Position numbers and translations under genes: made by a program | Part shown: positions 1-7,777 of the stretch, in pieces | Position numbering within the stretch: position 1 is the stretch's first letter | How the letters are laid out: every line of letters begins with the position of its first letter | Origin: JBAZZQ01 sp041658725 | GTDB taxonomy: Bacteria > Planctomycetota > Phycisphaerae > JAAYCJ01 | Direction of reading: 5' to 3' | DNA length: 34,507 nucleotides | NCBI GenBank assembly: GCA_041658725.1 | Contig: JBAZZQ010000043.1 | Span: forward strand, 1 to 34,507 | Notes under the pieces: model-generated | Told to the model about the DNA's origin: nothing | Seen by the model: only the letters and a program-made list of their open reading frames with translations | The model's database searches: none

Positions 1-465
1 GGCCGCTCGACGCCCCCCGCAGTTTCTTGAGCCGCCGGACCACCCGCTTGATCGCCTTGCCGTCCAGGATAACGACTTGCATCCCCCGCAGGCTCGGGGG
101 ACCCAAGCGACGGGCCTCATCTGGAAAAATCTCGCGCAGGCGGTCCGCCGTTTCGTTCAGAAAGGCCATACTCAGGGGAATCGGCAACCGACGCAGCTTT
201 CCATACGCCGCCTGAACGGTGGCCTCCAACTGACCCGCTTCCCGAGACCGGGAAAAGCTCTGGTGGCCGCTGCCGCGTGTTCCAGCAAGGCATCGGCGAT
301 CAATTGCACCATGACCGGAAAGGAAATCACCTTTTCGTAGCAGCGTCCCCGATGCCGCTCGAACAAGGAGGCCAAATGGTCATCATTCACCGCCCACTGC
401 CCCAACGCCAATACCGCCTGTGCCAAAGGCATCCGTGCCAATAACTCCGCCGAAGGACGATCCAT
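1..465 (-). pseudogene. IS4-type transposase remnant, frameshifted and cut by the window edge
   Basis: Reading leftward from an ATG at 465 with a good AAGGAGG site just upstream, the frame gives the N-terminus of a transposase (MDRPSAELLARMPLAQ...), including 'VNDDHLASLFERHRGRCYE'. Near 270-280 the sensible reading frame shifts. Past that point the conserved text continues in another frame as SFSRSREAGQLEATVQAAYG, then PIPLSMAFLNETADRL and VVILDGKAIKRVVRRLKKL, where the Asp of 'LDGK' would be the first catalytic acid of a DDE transposase. One missing base explains the break. The rest lies outside the window. I read it as an inactive IS4-like element. The family assignment rests on the general look of the N-terminus and the DGK motif. 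The ends of the element were not identified. Confidence 0.7.
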
Positions 466-615
466 GTCCCAACCTCCTTGAAAATACACACCTGCCGTGT
501 CAAGTATCTCAAAAATAGGAGGTTGCGCCAATTAAGATGTTTAAAGCAGTGGTCTCCCACTACCTTGAATGAATTGTTCCTATTCATGTCGCCGCAGGCT
601 GTTAGAAAACTGCTG

Positions 616-1533
616 TTACCCAAGTTCCTGAAGGTATTTTTTGATTTGAGTTCGTTCTTCATCGCGGAACCGGTGGAAGGGTTCAGCCATGAAGTCATTG
701 CAAATCCCGCAGCACGACAGGGCACACTTGATGCCCTTGAGGAAGCTCGAACCGTACTTGCCCACGCTGTAAATCGTGGCGCGGATTCGCATTACCTTGC
801 GGTGCAAGGCGACCACTTTTTCCAGGTCGTGTCGCAGGGCGGACTCATACAAATCAACGTATAATCGCGGAAACAGGTTTGCCCCGCCACACACACCGCC
901 GTGCCCCCCCAAAAGCAGGGTCTCGGCGAGCAATTCCTCCGGCCCGACCAGCAGGGAAAACTTAGGACATTTCTCAAAGAGCAGTTGGAGTTGGTGAAAG
1001 TAGATCATGTTTGCGGAACTGTCCTTGAGACCGATCACATTGGAAATTTCCGCTGCCTTTCGCACCGTTTCCGGTTCAAAGAAGAGCTTGGTGTGACTGG
1101 GCATGTTGTAGAGAAAAAGCGGGAGCGTTAATTGTGGGACCATGTGTTCGAGGTATTCTAAAAGCTCTGGTTGGCCGGCGGGAAAATAATACGGAGGGGC
1201 CAAGACCACGGCCTGCGCGCCGGCGTTGGCAGCATGACGGGCTAGGTTGACGGATTCCTCAAAGGAGGTATCGGTAATTCCCACGAGAACTGGAACCCTT
1301 CCGGCAACCTGACGGCAGGTATGGTCGATCAATTCGCGACGAAGGCGATAGCTCAAGCTTGGGGCCTCACCGGTCGTACCCAACACAAACAAACCATGTA
1401 CGCCGCCGTCGAGAATATGGTGGATCAACCGCTCCAAACCCTCCACATCTAATCGATCCTTATCCAGCAATGGCGTAACCATTGGAGGGATGATTCCACT
1501 GAACGGTAATCGCAGACACAACGGTTCTGTCAT
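616..1533 (-). CDS. DapA/NanA family aldolase-lyase (dihydrodipicolinate synthase superfamily)
   Basis: A 305-residue class I, Schiff-base TIM-barrel enzyme of the DHDPS/N-acetylneuraminate lyase superfamily. Visible motifs are LGTTGE at 51-56 (carboxylate-binding loop), LYNMPSHT with Tyr142 and IGLKDSS with the Schiff-base Lys170, followed by GGHGGVCGGANLFP. Length is normal. I chose the ATG at 1533 because AAGGAG lies 7 bases upstream; an in-frame TTG two codons earlier is unlikely. It lies 64 bases downstream of the URO-D-like gene on the same strand, so both probably share one transcript. In a sugar-catabolic setting a 2-keto-3-deoxy-sugar-acid aldolase or dehydratase role is more likely than lysine synthesis, but the substrate cannot be read from the sequence. 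Confidence 0.88.
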   Translation of the reverse strand: MTEPLCLRLPFSGIIPPMVTPLLDKDRLDVEGLERLIHHILDGGVHGLFVLGTTGEAPSLSYRLRRELIDHTCRQVAGRVPVLVGITDTSFEESVNLARHAANAGAQAVVLAPPYYFPAGQPELLEYLEHMVPQLTLPLFLYNMPSHTKLFFEPETVRKAAEISNVIGLKDSSANMIYFHQLQLLFEKCPKFSLLVGPEELLAETLLLGGHGGVCGGANLFPRLYVDLYESALRHDLEKVVALHRKVMRIRATIYSVGKYGSSFLKGIKCALSCCGICNDFMAEPFHRFRDEERTQIKKYLQELG

Positions 1534-1597
1534 TGTCAAACTCCTTCTGTGTGATCGGTCGCCTGGCTTTTACTGGTACGTTCTCTTTTGTCTTCCA

Positions 1598-2599
1598 CTA
1601 GGCCAAGGCCAACCCTACTCCCTTCCCTTCCCGAACAAACGTCTCATAGGCCCACTGATCCCACTCAGGTTTTACGCCAATTCCACTCAAATCCCCATAG
1701 TTGCAGGCAATCAGCCCACCGTGGTGGCCGAACAGTTGGACCATTTTCTTCGCTTCCGCCTCAATGCAGGCCCGGTCGCCTGTCGGCAGGATTTTTTGAA
1801 TGTCTACTGGCGAAAACAGGCAGACTTTCAACCGTTGGAGTTTTTCCGCCAACCGCTCCAAACCATAAAGCCCCGGCTGATCGAACTGAAATGCGTTGAC
1901 GCCGACCTCGGCTAGGTCGTCGAGAATTTCCCAGTTGTACCCGCACGAGTGCATCAACACAAACAGATCCCGCGTGTGGGCCGCTTTGCAGAGACGTTTA
2001 TAGAGGGGTTTAAAGATTTCCCGCCACATCGTCGGGCTGATCAAAAGCCGGTCCTGAATGCCCCAATCCTCGGCGAAGAATATCCCGTCGGCGCCTGCAT
2101 CGGCCAATCGGAAAATCATCCGTTCCAACAACCCCGTCACCCGCTCGTGCAGGTCATCGACATGCTCACGCTCCAGAACAAGATCCTGGAAGTAAATTTC
2201 CATTTTTCGCATGTAGCGGCAGATGGCGAAGGGAAACCCGGGAAGATAGCCCAGCCGGAATCGTTCCGTTTCCTGCGCGAACGCCTTTTGGGTCTTCTCA
2301 TACCGCTTCGGATCGTCCAGATCGGGCAGGCGATAATTCTTGAGCTTCGCCCAATCGTCCAAGACGGGTGTGTGGATTTCCCCCCTGACGCTTTTGCCTA
2401 CGATGCGATGCCAGACATTGCCCCATTCGTCCTCGGAATACTCGAAGTTGTCTTCGATCCAGACGTGACGTTTCCATGTGACAGACGGCTCCACGCCGCC
2501 ACCGAGAAAATCGTCGATTCTATTTTCACCAAAAGCAAATCCGATCCGTACCGGATCGGCCAGTTGCAGATTGCGTTGAATGATTTCACGTGGTTTCAT
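1598..2599 (-). CDS. Uroporphyrinogen decarboxylase-like (URO-D superfamily) protein, methyltransferase-type motif
   Basis: A 333-residue protein starting MKPREIIQRNL, the usual opening of this superfamily. Signature parts are LADAGADGIFFAEDWGIQ (about 165-182), LMHSCGYNWEIL with His217 and Cys219, and LIACNYGD with Cys299. The His-x-Cys plus distal Cys set matches the zinc ligands of MtaA/MtbA-type corrinoid methyltransferases; true haem-pathway URO-D enzymes lack it. Start: the ATG at 2599 has AAAGGA 5 bases upstream; alternatives at 2617 (ATG) and 2620 (GTG) have poorer sites. It is the first gene of a leftward pair with the DapA-like gene and has a candidate promoter at 2839-2867. A methyl-transfer or demethylation role is an inference; no corrinoid protein gene is in the window. 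Confidence 0.85.
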   Translation of the reverse strand: MKPREIIQRNLQLADPVRIGFAFGENRIDDFLGGGVEPSVTWKRHVWIEDNFEYSEDEWGNVWHRIVGKSVRGEIHTPVLDDWAKLKNYRLPDLDDPKRYEKTQKAFAQETERFRLGYLPGFPFAICRYMRKMEIYFQDLVLEREHVDDLHERVTGLLERMIFRLADAGADGIFFAEDWGIQDRLLISPTMWREIFKPLYKRLCKAAHTRDLFVLMHSCGYNWEILDDLAEVGVNAFQFDQPGLYGLERLAEKLQRLKVCLFSPVDIQKILPTGDRACIEAEAKKMVQLFGHHGGLIACNYGDLSGIGVKPEWDQWAYETFVREGKGVGLALA

Positions 2600-2655
2600 T
2601 TTTCCTTTATTATCCATCACCCAAATAACTTATCGAGTCTCGATCCTCAAAATTC

Positions 2656-2766
2656 TCAAACTTTATCACCGATTCTGTGCCCTGCCGGTAGTTGCACGGT
2701 TACCATCTCAAAGACTGTATACTCGTTGGCGGTAGTTGTCAGTTGGCGGCCGCTAGCGTTAATCCA
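2656..2766 (-). pseudogene. Fragment related to the C-terminal part of the GH42-like gene at 27214-29250
   Basis: On the minus strand this stretch reads ...ASGRQLTTTANEYTVFEM..., closely matching AGGRQLITTADEYTVFDL in the intact gene at 27214-29250. The DNA also aligns: 2703-2752 against 27457-27506, with about 39 of 50 bases matching by hand count. After 'EM' the fragment runs directly to VTVQLPAGHRI and stops, which looks like a shortened version of the region around IILELPTNN in the intact copy. Upstream the match is lost in AT-rich DNA, and the nearest in-frame ATG (2859) lies inside the candidate promoter. I read it as the remnant of a second copy, not a working gene. Confidence 0.6.
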
Positions 2767-2838
2767 ATACGAACGATCAACAATCTCACACATCAATTTG
2801 CTATATAGTTGTTTTTTGTTATACTGATTATGTGGTAT

Positions 2839-2867
2839 AGTGTAGTTTTGAAGTTTCATACTGTCAA
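2839..2867 (-). promoter_or_regulatory. Candidate sigma70-type promoter for the leftward URO-D/DapA-like pair
   Basis: On the minus strand TTGACA (2862-2867) is followed after 17 bases by TACACT (2839-2844). Just downstream, TATAC-N10-GTATA (2818-2837 on the plus strand) is a perfect 5-bp dyad that could be an operator. The start codon of the first gene is about 240 bases further on. Confidence 0.45.
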
Positions 2868-2996
2868 GAAAAAAGCATATGTTCCTTTAAATCTTAAATT
2901 GATTTTGGTATTCCGGTATGTTGCCACGAAGGAAATATTGTTAATTAAATATCGGTATAAGCAAGATGTGTTTGGCCTTAATTGAATACCAAAATG

Positions 2997-3025
2997 TTGA
3001 CAGGATATGATTTTTTATATATAAA
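2997..3025 (+). promoter_or_regulatory. Sigma70-type promoter of the glycoside-hydrolase-like/FAD oxidoreductase pair
   Basis: Consensus TTGACA at 2997-3002, a 17-base spacer, and TATAAA at 3020-3025. The GTG start of the downstream gene is at 3082. The sequence from TTGACAGGATAT onward is repeated in front of the GntR-type regulator at 6125. Confidence 0.65.
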
Positions 3026-3032
3026 AAAATAC

Positions 3033-3079
3033 ATAGTGGTTTATATGTAATCACATTAAGCAGTATATAATGGAGTAAT
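3033..3079 (+). promoter_or_regulatory. Candidate operator block, copy 1
   Basis: Immediately after the -10 box, 47 bases align without gaps to 6159-6205, with 34 identities by hand count. The block opens with ATAGTGGTTT, has ATTAAGC in its centre and ends with ATAATGGAGTAAT. The centre is flanked by loosely inverted AT-rich arms (TTATATGT... and ...GTATATAA). A position downstream of the -10 box fits a repressor site. The GntR-type protein at 6227 is the obvious candidate to bind it, but that is inference. Confidence 0.5.
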
Positions 3080-3081
3080 CT

Positions 3082-4824
3082 GTGACTTCGATGCGCACGA
3101 AAGAGGAAAGGGTCTGTAATCTTGGCCAGTTTCTTACCCCCGCGAATTCCTGTGACCGGCCCGCTGCTGGGAAGTGGGGGGCTCTGCCGTATGAAAGTGA
3201 GGTTGGTAACGGCACTTTGATCTTTTGCTCCAATGGTCAACCCGAGGTAAGTTCCGTTCATATTCCCTTGAATGTTTCAGGCGAGTATACCATTTTTCTG
3301 GGGATTTACTCCGGTCATACCCCCTCTAGTTTCTGGGCCTTTAGCCCCCAGTGGGGCGGCAAGGGCGGACAGGTTCTGTTGCGAGCGAAACTTACTCAAG
3401 ACCCGGTGTTCGATACCCTCAGCGACGAGCACTATGGCCCCAAATCCGGCTTGGTGAAAGAAAAAAACGTCGATCCCCTTCATGATATTCTGGAAGTTCG
3501 CTGGAAGACCGCGCATGTACATGGGGGGGAGAAGCTAATCGTAGCCAACTTGCCCCACGAGGCCTTCGCGGGAACTTTGGCTGTCCTGGCCTATGTCCGG
3601 TTGGTGCCGGCGGAGAGCGAGGATAAAGCGTCATGTCGGCGATCTATAGCTCTGTTTGACAGCTCCTTCTGGGGCGGTTGGCCGAGGAACAAAGGGGAGT
3701 TGCAGGAACTGCTGGAACCTTTCCGCGATAGTGATTTTCGGGTGATGTGCTGGGAAACCGTCAAGGGTGAGAATTGCTACTACCCAACAGAAATCGGCCG
3801 GGTTTTGCCCCCATGCGAGAATTCCTGGTTTTACCCCAATTACATTCCCCGCGACCTGCGGCAGCTCATGGCCCAAGCCGATCCCTTGGAATTGATTCCC
3901 CGGTGCGTCCACGATCTGGGCTTGGAATTCTATGCCAGTCTGAGGTTCATGGGCACACGATTTCCCTTCAGTTTTTTCACCTGGCCGGGCGACGGTGGGT
4001 TCTTTTTTGAAAACCGGCAATTCTGGACTCGGGACGAAACTGGATCGGCCATGCCTCACTTCAGCTTGGCATATTCGCCGGTACGTCAATTGTTTTTGGA
4101 CCTCTTTCAAGAGCAGCTTACTCGCTATGATCTCGATGGTGTGAACATCTTGTACAATAGATCGTATCCGTTCGTGCTTTTCGAGGAGCCGGTAATCCAA
4201 TCTTTTCAGAAACAATACGGTCAGGATCCCCGAATCCTGGATCGGATGGACGAGCGGCTCTGGCGGCATCGGGCCGGTTATGTCACCGAATTTATGCGTG
4301 ACCTGCGGAGCTTGGTGGACACAGTGGGATCTCGGCGAGGTAAACGGTTGGGCGTTTCGGCCGTGGTCATGAATAGCCCCCGCCAGTCCCTGTACTTCGG
4401 GCTGGACGTGGAAGCCTGGATCCGACAGGGATTGGTCGATCGACTGATCATTCATCCCTGTTTTTCCGCAGAGGCATTTGACGGGACCTGGATTACCCCG
4501 GAGAACGTCGCCCAATATCGGTGCCTGGCTGAGGGATTTGCCGTGGACATTTGTCCTGATTTATACCCCAGGCACCTACCGCCTGAGACGATGATTCCCA
4601 GGATATTGGACTATTATGGCGCCGGGGCCGCCGGCATCTCTTTCTGGGACACCTATAGCCGCTTCTGGCGAAAGAGCGAATGGTCGATCCTTCGCCGGGC
4701 GGGGAACCGCGAGTTGCTGGAACGTTGGGCGACGCGGCCGCCTGTGTTTTGGCGCAAAGTCGAAATGAAATCTTTTGCCGGAGTCAGTCTGGATCGGCGT
4801 TATGGAGCTCAAACACATGGATGA
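3082..4824 (+). CDS. Glycoside-hydrolase-like (GHL10-type) TIM-barrel protein, cytoplasmic
   Basis: A 580-residue protein with no signal peptide or membrane segment. The N-terminal ~180 residues look like a beta-rich domain. From about 190 onward a TIM barrel is suggested by IALFDSSFWGGW, a long stretch of alternating strands and helices, and YDLDGVNILYNRSYPF near 349, which resembles the 'DiDGVxxDYxRYP' strand of GHL10/DUF187 proteins; then AGISFWDTYSRFW near the end. Start: GTG at 3082 with GGAG 6 bases upstream fits better than the ATG at 3091. The 3' end overlaps the FAD oxidoreductase start by 8 bases, so the two are translationally coupled. Hydrolase activity is likely from the fold but not proven; the substrate is unknown. 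Confidence 0.75.
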   Translation: MTSMRTKEERVCNLGQFLTPANSCDRPAAGKWGALPYESEVGNGTLIFCSNGQPEVSSVHIPLNVSGEYTIFLGIYSGHTPSSFWAFSPQWGGKGGQVLLRAKLTQDPVFDTLSDEHYGPKSGLVKEKNVDPLHDILEVRWKTAHVHGGEKLIVANLPHEAFAGTLAVLAYVRLVPAESEDKASCRRSIALFDSSFWGGWPRNKGELQELLEPFRDSDFRVMCWETVKGENCYYPTEIGRVLPPCENSWFYPNYIPRDLRQLMAQADPLELIPRCVHDLGLEFYASLRFMGTRFPFSFFTWPGDGGFFFENRQFWTRDETGSAMPHFSLAYSPVRQLFLDLFQEQLTRYDLDGVNILYNRSYPFVLFEEPVIQSFQKQYGQDPRILDRMDERLWRHRAGYVTEFMRDLRSLVDTVGSRRGKRLGVSAVVMNSPRQSLYFGLDVEAWIRQGLVDRLIIHPCFSAEAFDGTWITPENVAQYRCLAEGFAVDICPDLYPRHLPPETMIPRILDYYGAGAAGISFWDTYSRFWRKSEWSILRRAGNRELLERWATRPPVFWRKVEMKSFAGVSLDRRYGAQTHG

Positions 4825-6100
4825 TTTGATAGCGACACCTAATACCATGCTCTGGAACCGTTCCGTTCAGGTGCGATACGAAGCCGACATTGCCGTAGTC
4901 GGGGGCGGCATTGCGGGCGTTTGTGCGGCCTGCGCCGCGGCAGAATCCGGGGCCAAGATCCTTCTCGTCGAGCGTTTCGGCATTACGGGCGGTAATGCCA
5001 CGACCGGCGGCGTAGCCTCCTTTTGCGGTGAAACGGCCGGACAGGGTCAAATTTTCGATCGGATTCTTTCCGATCTGGAGCAGTGGCAAGCCATCGCCCC
5101 TTATGTTCCCAATACGCCGCATAAGGCGGCCCGTGTTTTCGATCACCATGTCCTGGCCTTCGTCTTGCAGGAATTGCTTCTGAAACACGGGGTGAAGTTG
5201 CTGTTGCACACCCGTTTTGTGGACGCCGTCGTTCGTCATGGACGTGTGGAGGGGGCCATTCTCTGTGGCAAATCCGGGCCTGAGGCGGTTCGGGCCAAGA
5301 TATTTATTGATTGCACGGGGGAGGCGGAACTTGTTCATGCCGCAAATTTGGAAACAGTTAAAGGCCGCGAAGCGGATCACGTTCAACTGCCCATGTCTAT
5401 GATGGGTTTTGTTCGCGAGGTGGATGCCCCTGGGCGGATGCCGGACGGGTGGTTTACGCCCATCCGAAACCGGGAAGACCTGCCAATGGTTAGCATTTGG
5501 CCCAATGGGGAACGCGGCAAGGCACTCAAAATCAAGATTCCCGGTTTTGATGCGACTGACACTCAGGAAATTACTGCGGCTGAGATTGCTGCCCGGCGGC
5601 GAATGATGCAGGTGCTGGATTACTATCAACAGGTGGAAGGAAAACCCTGGCGGTTCGACGGTTGTGCCGCCCAGATCGGTATCCGCGAGGGACGCCGGAC
5701 GGTTGGCGAGTATGTCCTGACGGTGGACGATCTTCGCGCAGGCCGCACTTTCTCCGATGCGATCGCCCGCGGCACCTTCTATCTTGATGCCCATAAGCCG
5801 GACGACGACAAACGTACCTACGTTCTGGATCAGCAGGCTATGATGGTTCCTCCCTATCAGATTCCCTTTCGGTCACTGGTCCCCCGCCATGCTGTCAATG
5901 TGCTCGTAGCCGGACGATGCTTTTCTGCCGATCAATTAGCCCTTTCCTCCGCCCGGGTGACGACCACCTGTGCCATGCTCGGTCAAGCCGCCGGCATCGC
6001 CGCAGCTTTAAGTCTGAGAAACGGTAGCGACATAAAAACCCTGGATTATGCTGAAATCCGCAAATCCGTCGAAGCCCGCGGCGGAATTCTGAATTTGTGA
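4817..6100 (+). CDS. FAD-dependent oxidoreductase (FAD_oxidored-type)
   Basis: A 427-residue flavoprotein. ADIAVVGGGIAGVCAACAAA (23-42) is the Rossmann dinucleotide-binding loop, ending in LLVERF. GITGGNATTGGV (55-66) is the following conserved loop. FIDCTGEAELVHAA is the second FAD-binding strand, and VNVLVAGRCFSADQLALSS is the C-terminal FAD motif typical of the family found beside sugar genes in planctomycetes and Bacteroidetes. The ATG at 4817 sits 9 bases after GGAG and overlaps the stop of the preceding gene; an in-frame ATG at 4802 is the alternative. It probably oxidises a sugar or sugar-derived alcohol in the cytoplasm. It lies directly before the repeated promoter block and the regulator gene. 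Confidence 0.85.
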   Translation: MDDLIATPNTMLWNRSVQVRYEADIAVVGGGIAGVCAACAAAESGAKILLVERFGITGGNATTGGVASFCGETAGQGQIFDRILSDLEQWQAIAPYVPNTPHKAARVFDHHVLAFVLQELLLKHGVKLLLHTRFVDAVVRHGRVEGAILCGKSGPEAVRAKIFIDCTGEAELVHAANLETVKGREADHVQLPMSMMGFVREVDAPGRMPDGWFTPIRNREDLPMVSIWPNGERGKALKIKIPGFDATDTQEITAAEIAARRRMMQVLDYYQQVEGKPWRFDGCAAQIGIREGRRTVGEYVLTVDDLRAGRTFSDAIARGTFYLDAHKPDDDKRTYVLDQQAMMVPPYQIPFRSLVPRHAVNVLVAGRCFSADQLALSSARVTTTCAMLGQAAGIAAALSLRNGSDIKTLDYAEIRKSVEARGGILNL

Positions 6101-6124
6101 ATCGGTAGAATTTTAAAAAAAACA

Positions 6125-6151
6125 TTGACAGGATATTTTTTTATGTATAAA
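6125..6151 (+). promoter_or_regulatory. Promoter of the GntR-type regulator gene
   Basis: TTGACA at 6125-6130 and TATAAA at 6146-6151, with a 15-base spacer. The first 12 bases are identical to the promoter at 2997, but the spacer is two bases shorter, so this promoter should be weaker. The gene starts at 6227. Confidence 0.55.
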
Positions 6152-6158
6152 GTATTAT

Positions 6159-6205
6159 ATAGTGGTTTTCGTATTATGGTATTAAGCGATACATAATAGA
6201 GTGAT
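6159..6205 (+). promoter_or_regulatory. Candidate operator block, copy 2
   Basis: Aligns without gaps to 3033-3079. Here the symmetry is clearer: TATTATGGTAT (6172-6182) faces ATACATAATA (6189-6198), an imperfect inverted repeat around TAAGCG. It lies between the promoter and the regulator start, as expected for autorepression. Confidence 0.55.
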
Positions 6206-6226
6206 AAAATTAAGGCGGTATCTTTT

Positions 6227-7708
6227 ATGGCGAATTCGGTACAAACAAAAAAAGAAATGATCAAAAACGAACTGATTACCGCAATCACCAGCGGAAAATA
6301 TCAGCCCGGCCAAAAGCTCATGGGCGAAGCCCGCTTTGCGAATCAGCTGGGGGTTTCGCCTGGCACAATGCGGGAAGTTCTTAATGATCTAGCAAATGAA
6401 AATATAGTTATAAGAAAAGGCGGAAGCGGCACTTATGTTAACATAAAACAGAAAGACGCTATAACTATTCATGTGCCTATCTTGGACCCCAAGAAAATTT
6501 TGGTGAAACATTTATGGGGGAAAATTGTTGAACATTCCCATAAAAATCATCAAAAAATCATTCTCCGGCAGATTTTGCATGAGAATATCCACGACAATTC
6601 CTCAAAAAACCGCCTGATTGTTCGATTGTTTACGTGGGACCAGCGGGCTGCTTTTTTTGAAACGACGATGAACGATCTGAAGGGGTTGGTGGACATGGGG
6701 ATGTGCGAGGATTTGACCGACCGGCTTGCGTCTTGGCCACAGAAGGACAATCTGTACCAAGTGGCCGTCGATGCGGCTACCGTCAAGAACCGAATCTACG
6801 GACTGCCATTTCATTCCATCTTATCCGGCATGGTCTACCACAAATCAAGATTCGAGCAGTTGAAGATTGAACCGCAAGAAGCGTTTTCGTCCCTGGATGC
6901 CTTTGTTCGAACTGTAGAACGTGTTGCTCGAGAGCCGGACGTTAAGTATTCCTTTTTAGGGACACCGCTGAATTCATTCTTAATGTTCTTTTTCCATGGT
7001 TTTTACGAAAATTTATCGGCCCGAATGACGCCGGCCCAGGCCCCGCCCATTGAACGAGCTGTCGGTATCGAAGCCTTGAACCTTCTGAAACAACTAAAAT
7101 GGAAGTTGCGTGCATACATTCCGACTCCCCATGAGTGCTTAGACCTATCTTTGACACAACAGATTTTGCGTGATTTTTTTGATGGATTGATTCCCATCTC
7201 CATGCAGCAACTAAATCCCAAGCGCAATTCGGATTTGTATCACGCCAAGATGCCCAATCCATTGGGTTTCGCGGTGCCTCGGCTGCATCCTCAAGGCAGG
7301 CCCTTCGTGTTGTTCAATTCGTACATTTGGATCATCAATAATCACCTGGAGCCTGCAATCAAGGAATGTGCCTGGAGTTTCTTGAAAGAATACGTGAACC
7401 CACAGTCGGAATACGAGTTGGATATCCGGCATGTGGAAGAAGGGGAATTCAACCATCGCTCCAATTCCTTCATCAAGGCCTGTCCGAGAGTTCCGGACGA
7501 TCCGGAATATGAATCGACACGGAAAGAGATTTTCAAATTCGCCGAGCCGGAACTGCCGTACCCCTCACCCGTGTTCGATTTATTCACCTTGGCCGCTTGC
7601 AAAGTGTTGAACGACCCGGATGCATCTGTGGATCGTGCGTATGACAATTATATATCGTTGTTTCAAAATCAGGCGGGCGTGTTTTCCCGTCAGATTTTAT
7701 CATACTAA
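6227..7708 (+). CDS. GntR-family transcription regulator fused to a solute-binding-protein-like effector domain
   Basis: A 493-residue cytoplasmic regulator. Residues 8-75 form a GntR winged helix: AITSGKYQPGQKLMGEARFA, then LGVSPGTMREVLNDLANE and IVIRKGGSGTYV. The rest is neither a LacI-type nor an UTRA/FCD effector domain. It resembles ABC sugar-binding proteins of the SBP_bac_1 fold: YGLPFHSILSGMVYHKSRFE (191-210) corresponds to the 'GLPY...xxYYNKxLFE' hinge motif, and LGFAVPRLHPQG... followed by ECAWSFLKEYVNPQSEYE corresponds to the late 'G(I/V)AIPK...AAWEFIKFL...' segment. There is no signal peptide. The start has AAGGCGG 8 bases upstream. The first 400 bases are more AT-rich than neighbouring genes. 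It probably binds the dyads at 3033 and 6159. Confidence 0.85.
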   Translation: MANSVQTKKEMIKNELITAITSGKYQPGQKLMGEARFANQLGVSPGTMREVLNDLANENIVIRKGGSGTYVNIKQKDAITIHVPILDPKKILVKHLWGKIVEHSHKNHQKIILRQILHENIHDNSSKNRLIVRLFTWDQRAAFFETTMNDLKGLVDMGMCEDLTDRLASWPQKDNLYQVAVDAATVKNRIYGLPFHSILSGMVYHKSRFEQLKIEPQEAFSSLDAFVRTVERVAREPDVKYSFLGTPLNSFLMFFFHGFYENLSARMTPAQAPPIERAVGIEALNLLKQLKWKLRAYIPTPHECLDLSLTQQILRDFFDGLIPISMQQLNPKRNSDLYHAKMPNPLGFAVPRLHPQGRPFVLFNSYIWIINNHLEPAIKECAWSFLKEYVNPQSEYELDIRHVEEGEFNHRSNSFIKACPRVPDDPEYESTRKEIFKFAEPELPYPSPVFDLFTLAACKVLNDPDASVDRAYDNYISLFQNQAGVFSRQILSY

Positions 7709-7719
7709 ATCAAGAACAA

Positions 7720-7744
7720 CCGTCGCGGGATGGTCCCGCGGCGG
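7720..7744 (+). terminator. Strong hairpin after the regulator gene
   Basis: CCGTCGCGGG and CCCGCGGCGG pair as a 10-bp stem (one U-G) around ATGGT, 11 bases after the stop codon at 7708. No T-run follows, so it may be a factor-dependent terminator or an mRNA-stabilising hairpin. Confidence 0.5.
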
Positions 7745-7777
7745 AGAGTGGCAGGAGTTTATATAAAGGAGACACAA

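Noticed and set aside
3631..4515. Minus-strand open frame of 294 codons
   Set aside because: Shadow of the glycoside-hydrolase-like gene, with no ribosome site.
4784..5794. Long open frame on the minus strand (336 codons) opposite the FAD oxidoreductase
   Set aside because: Opposite a clear flavoprotein with intact motifs. Its own translation has no family features; it is a by-product of GC-rich codon use.
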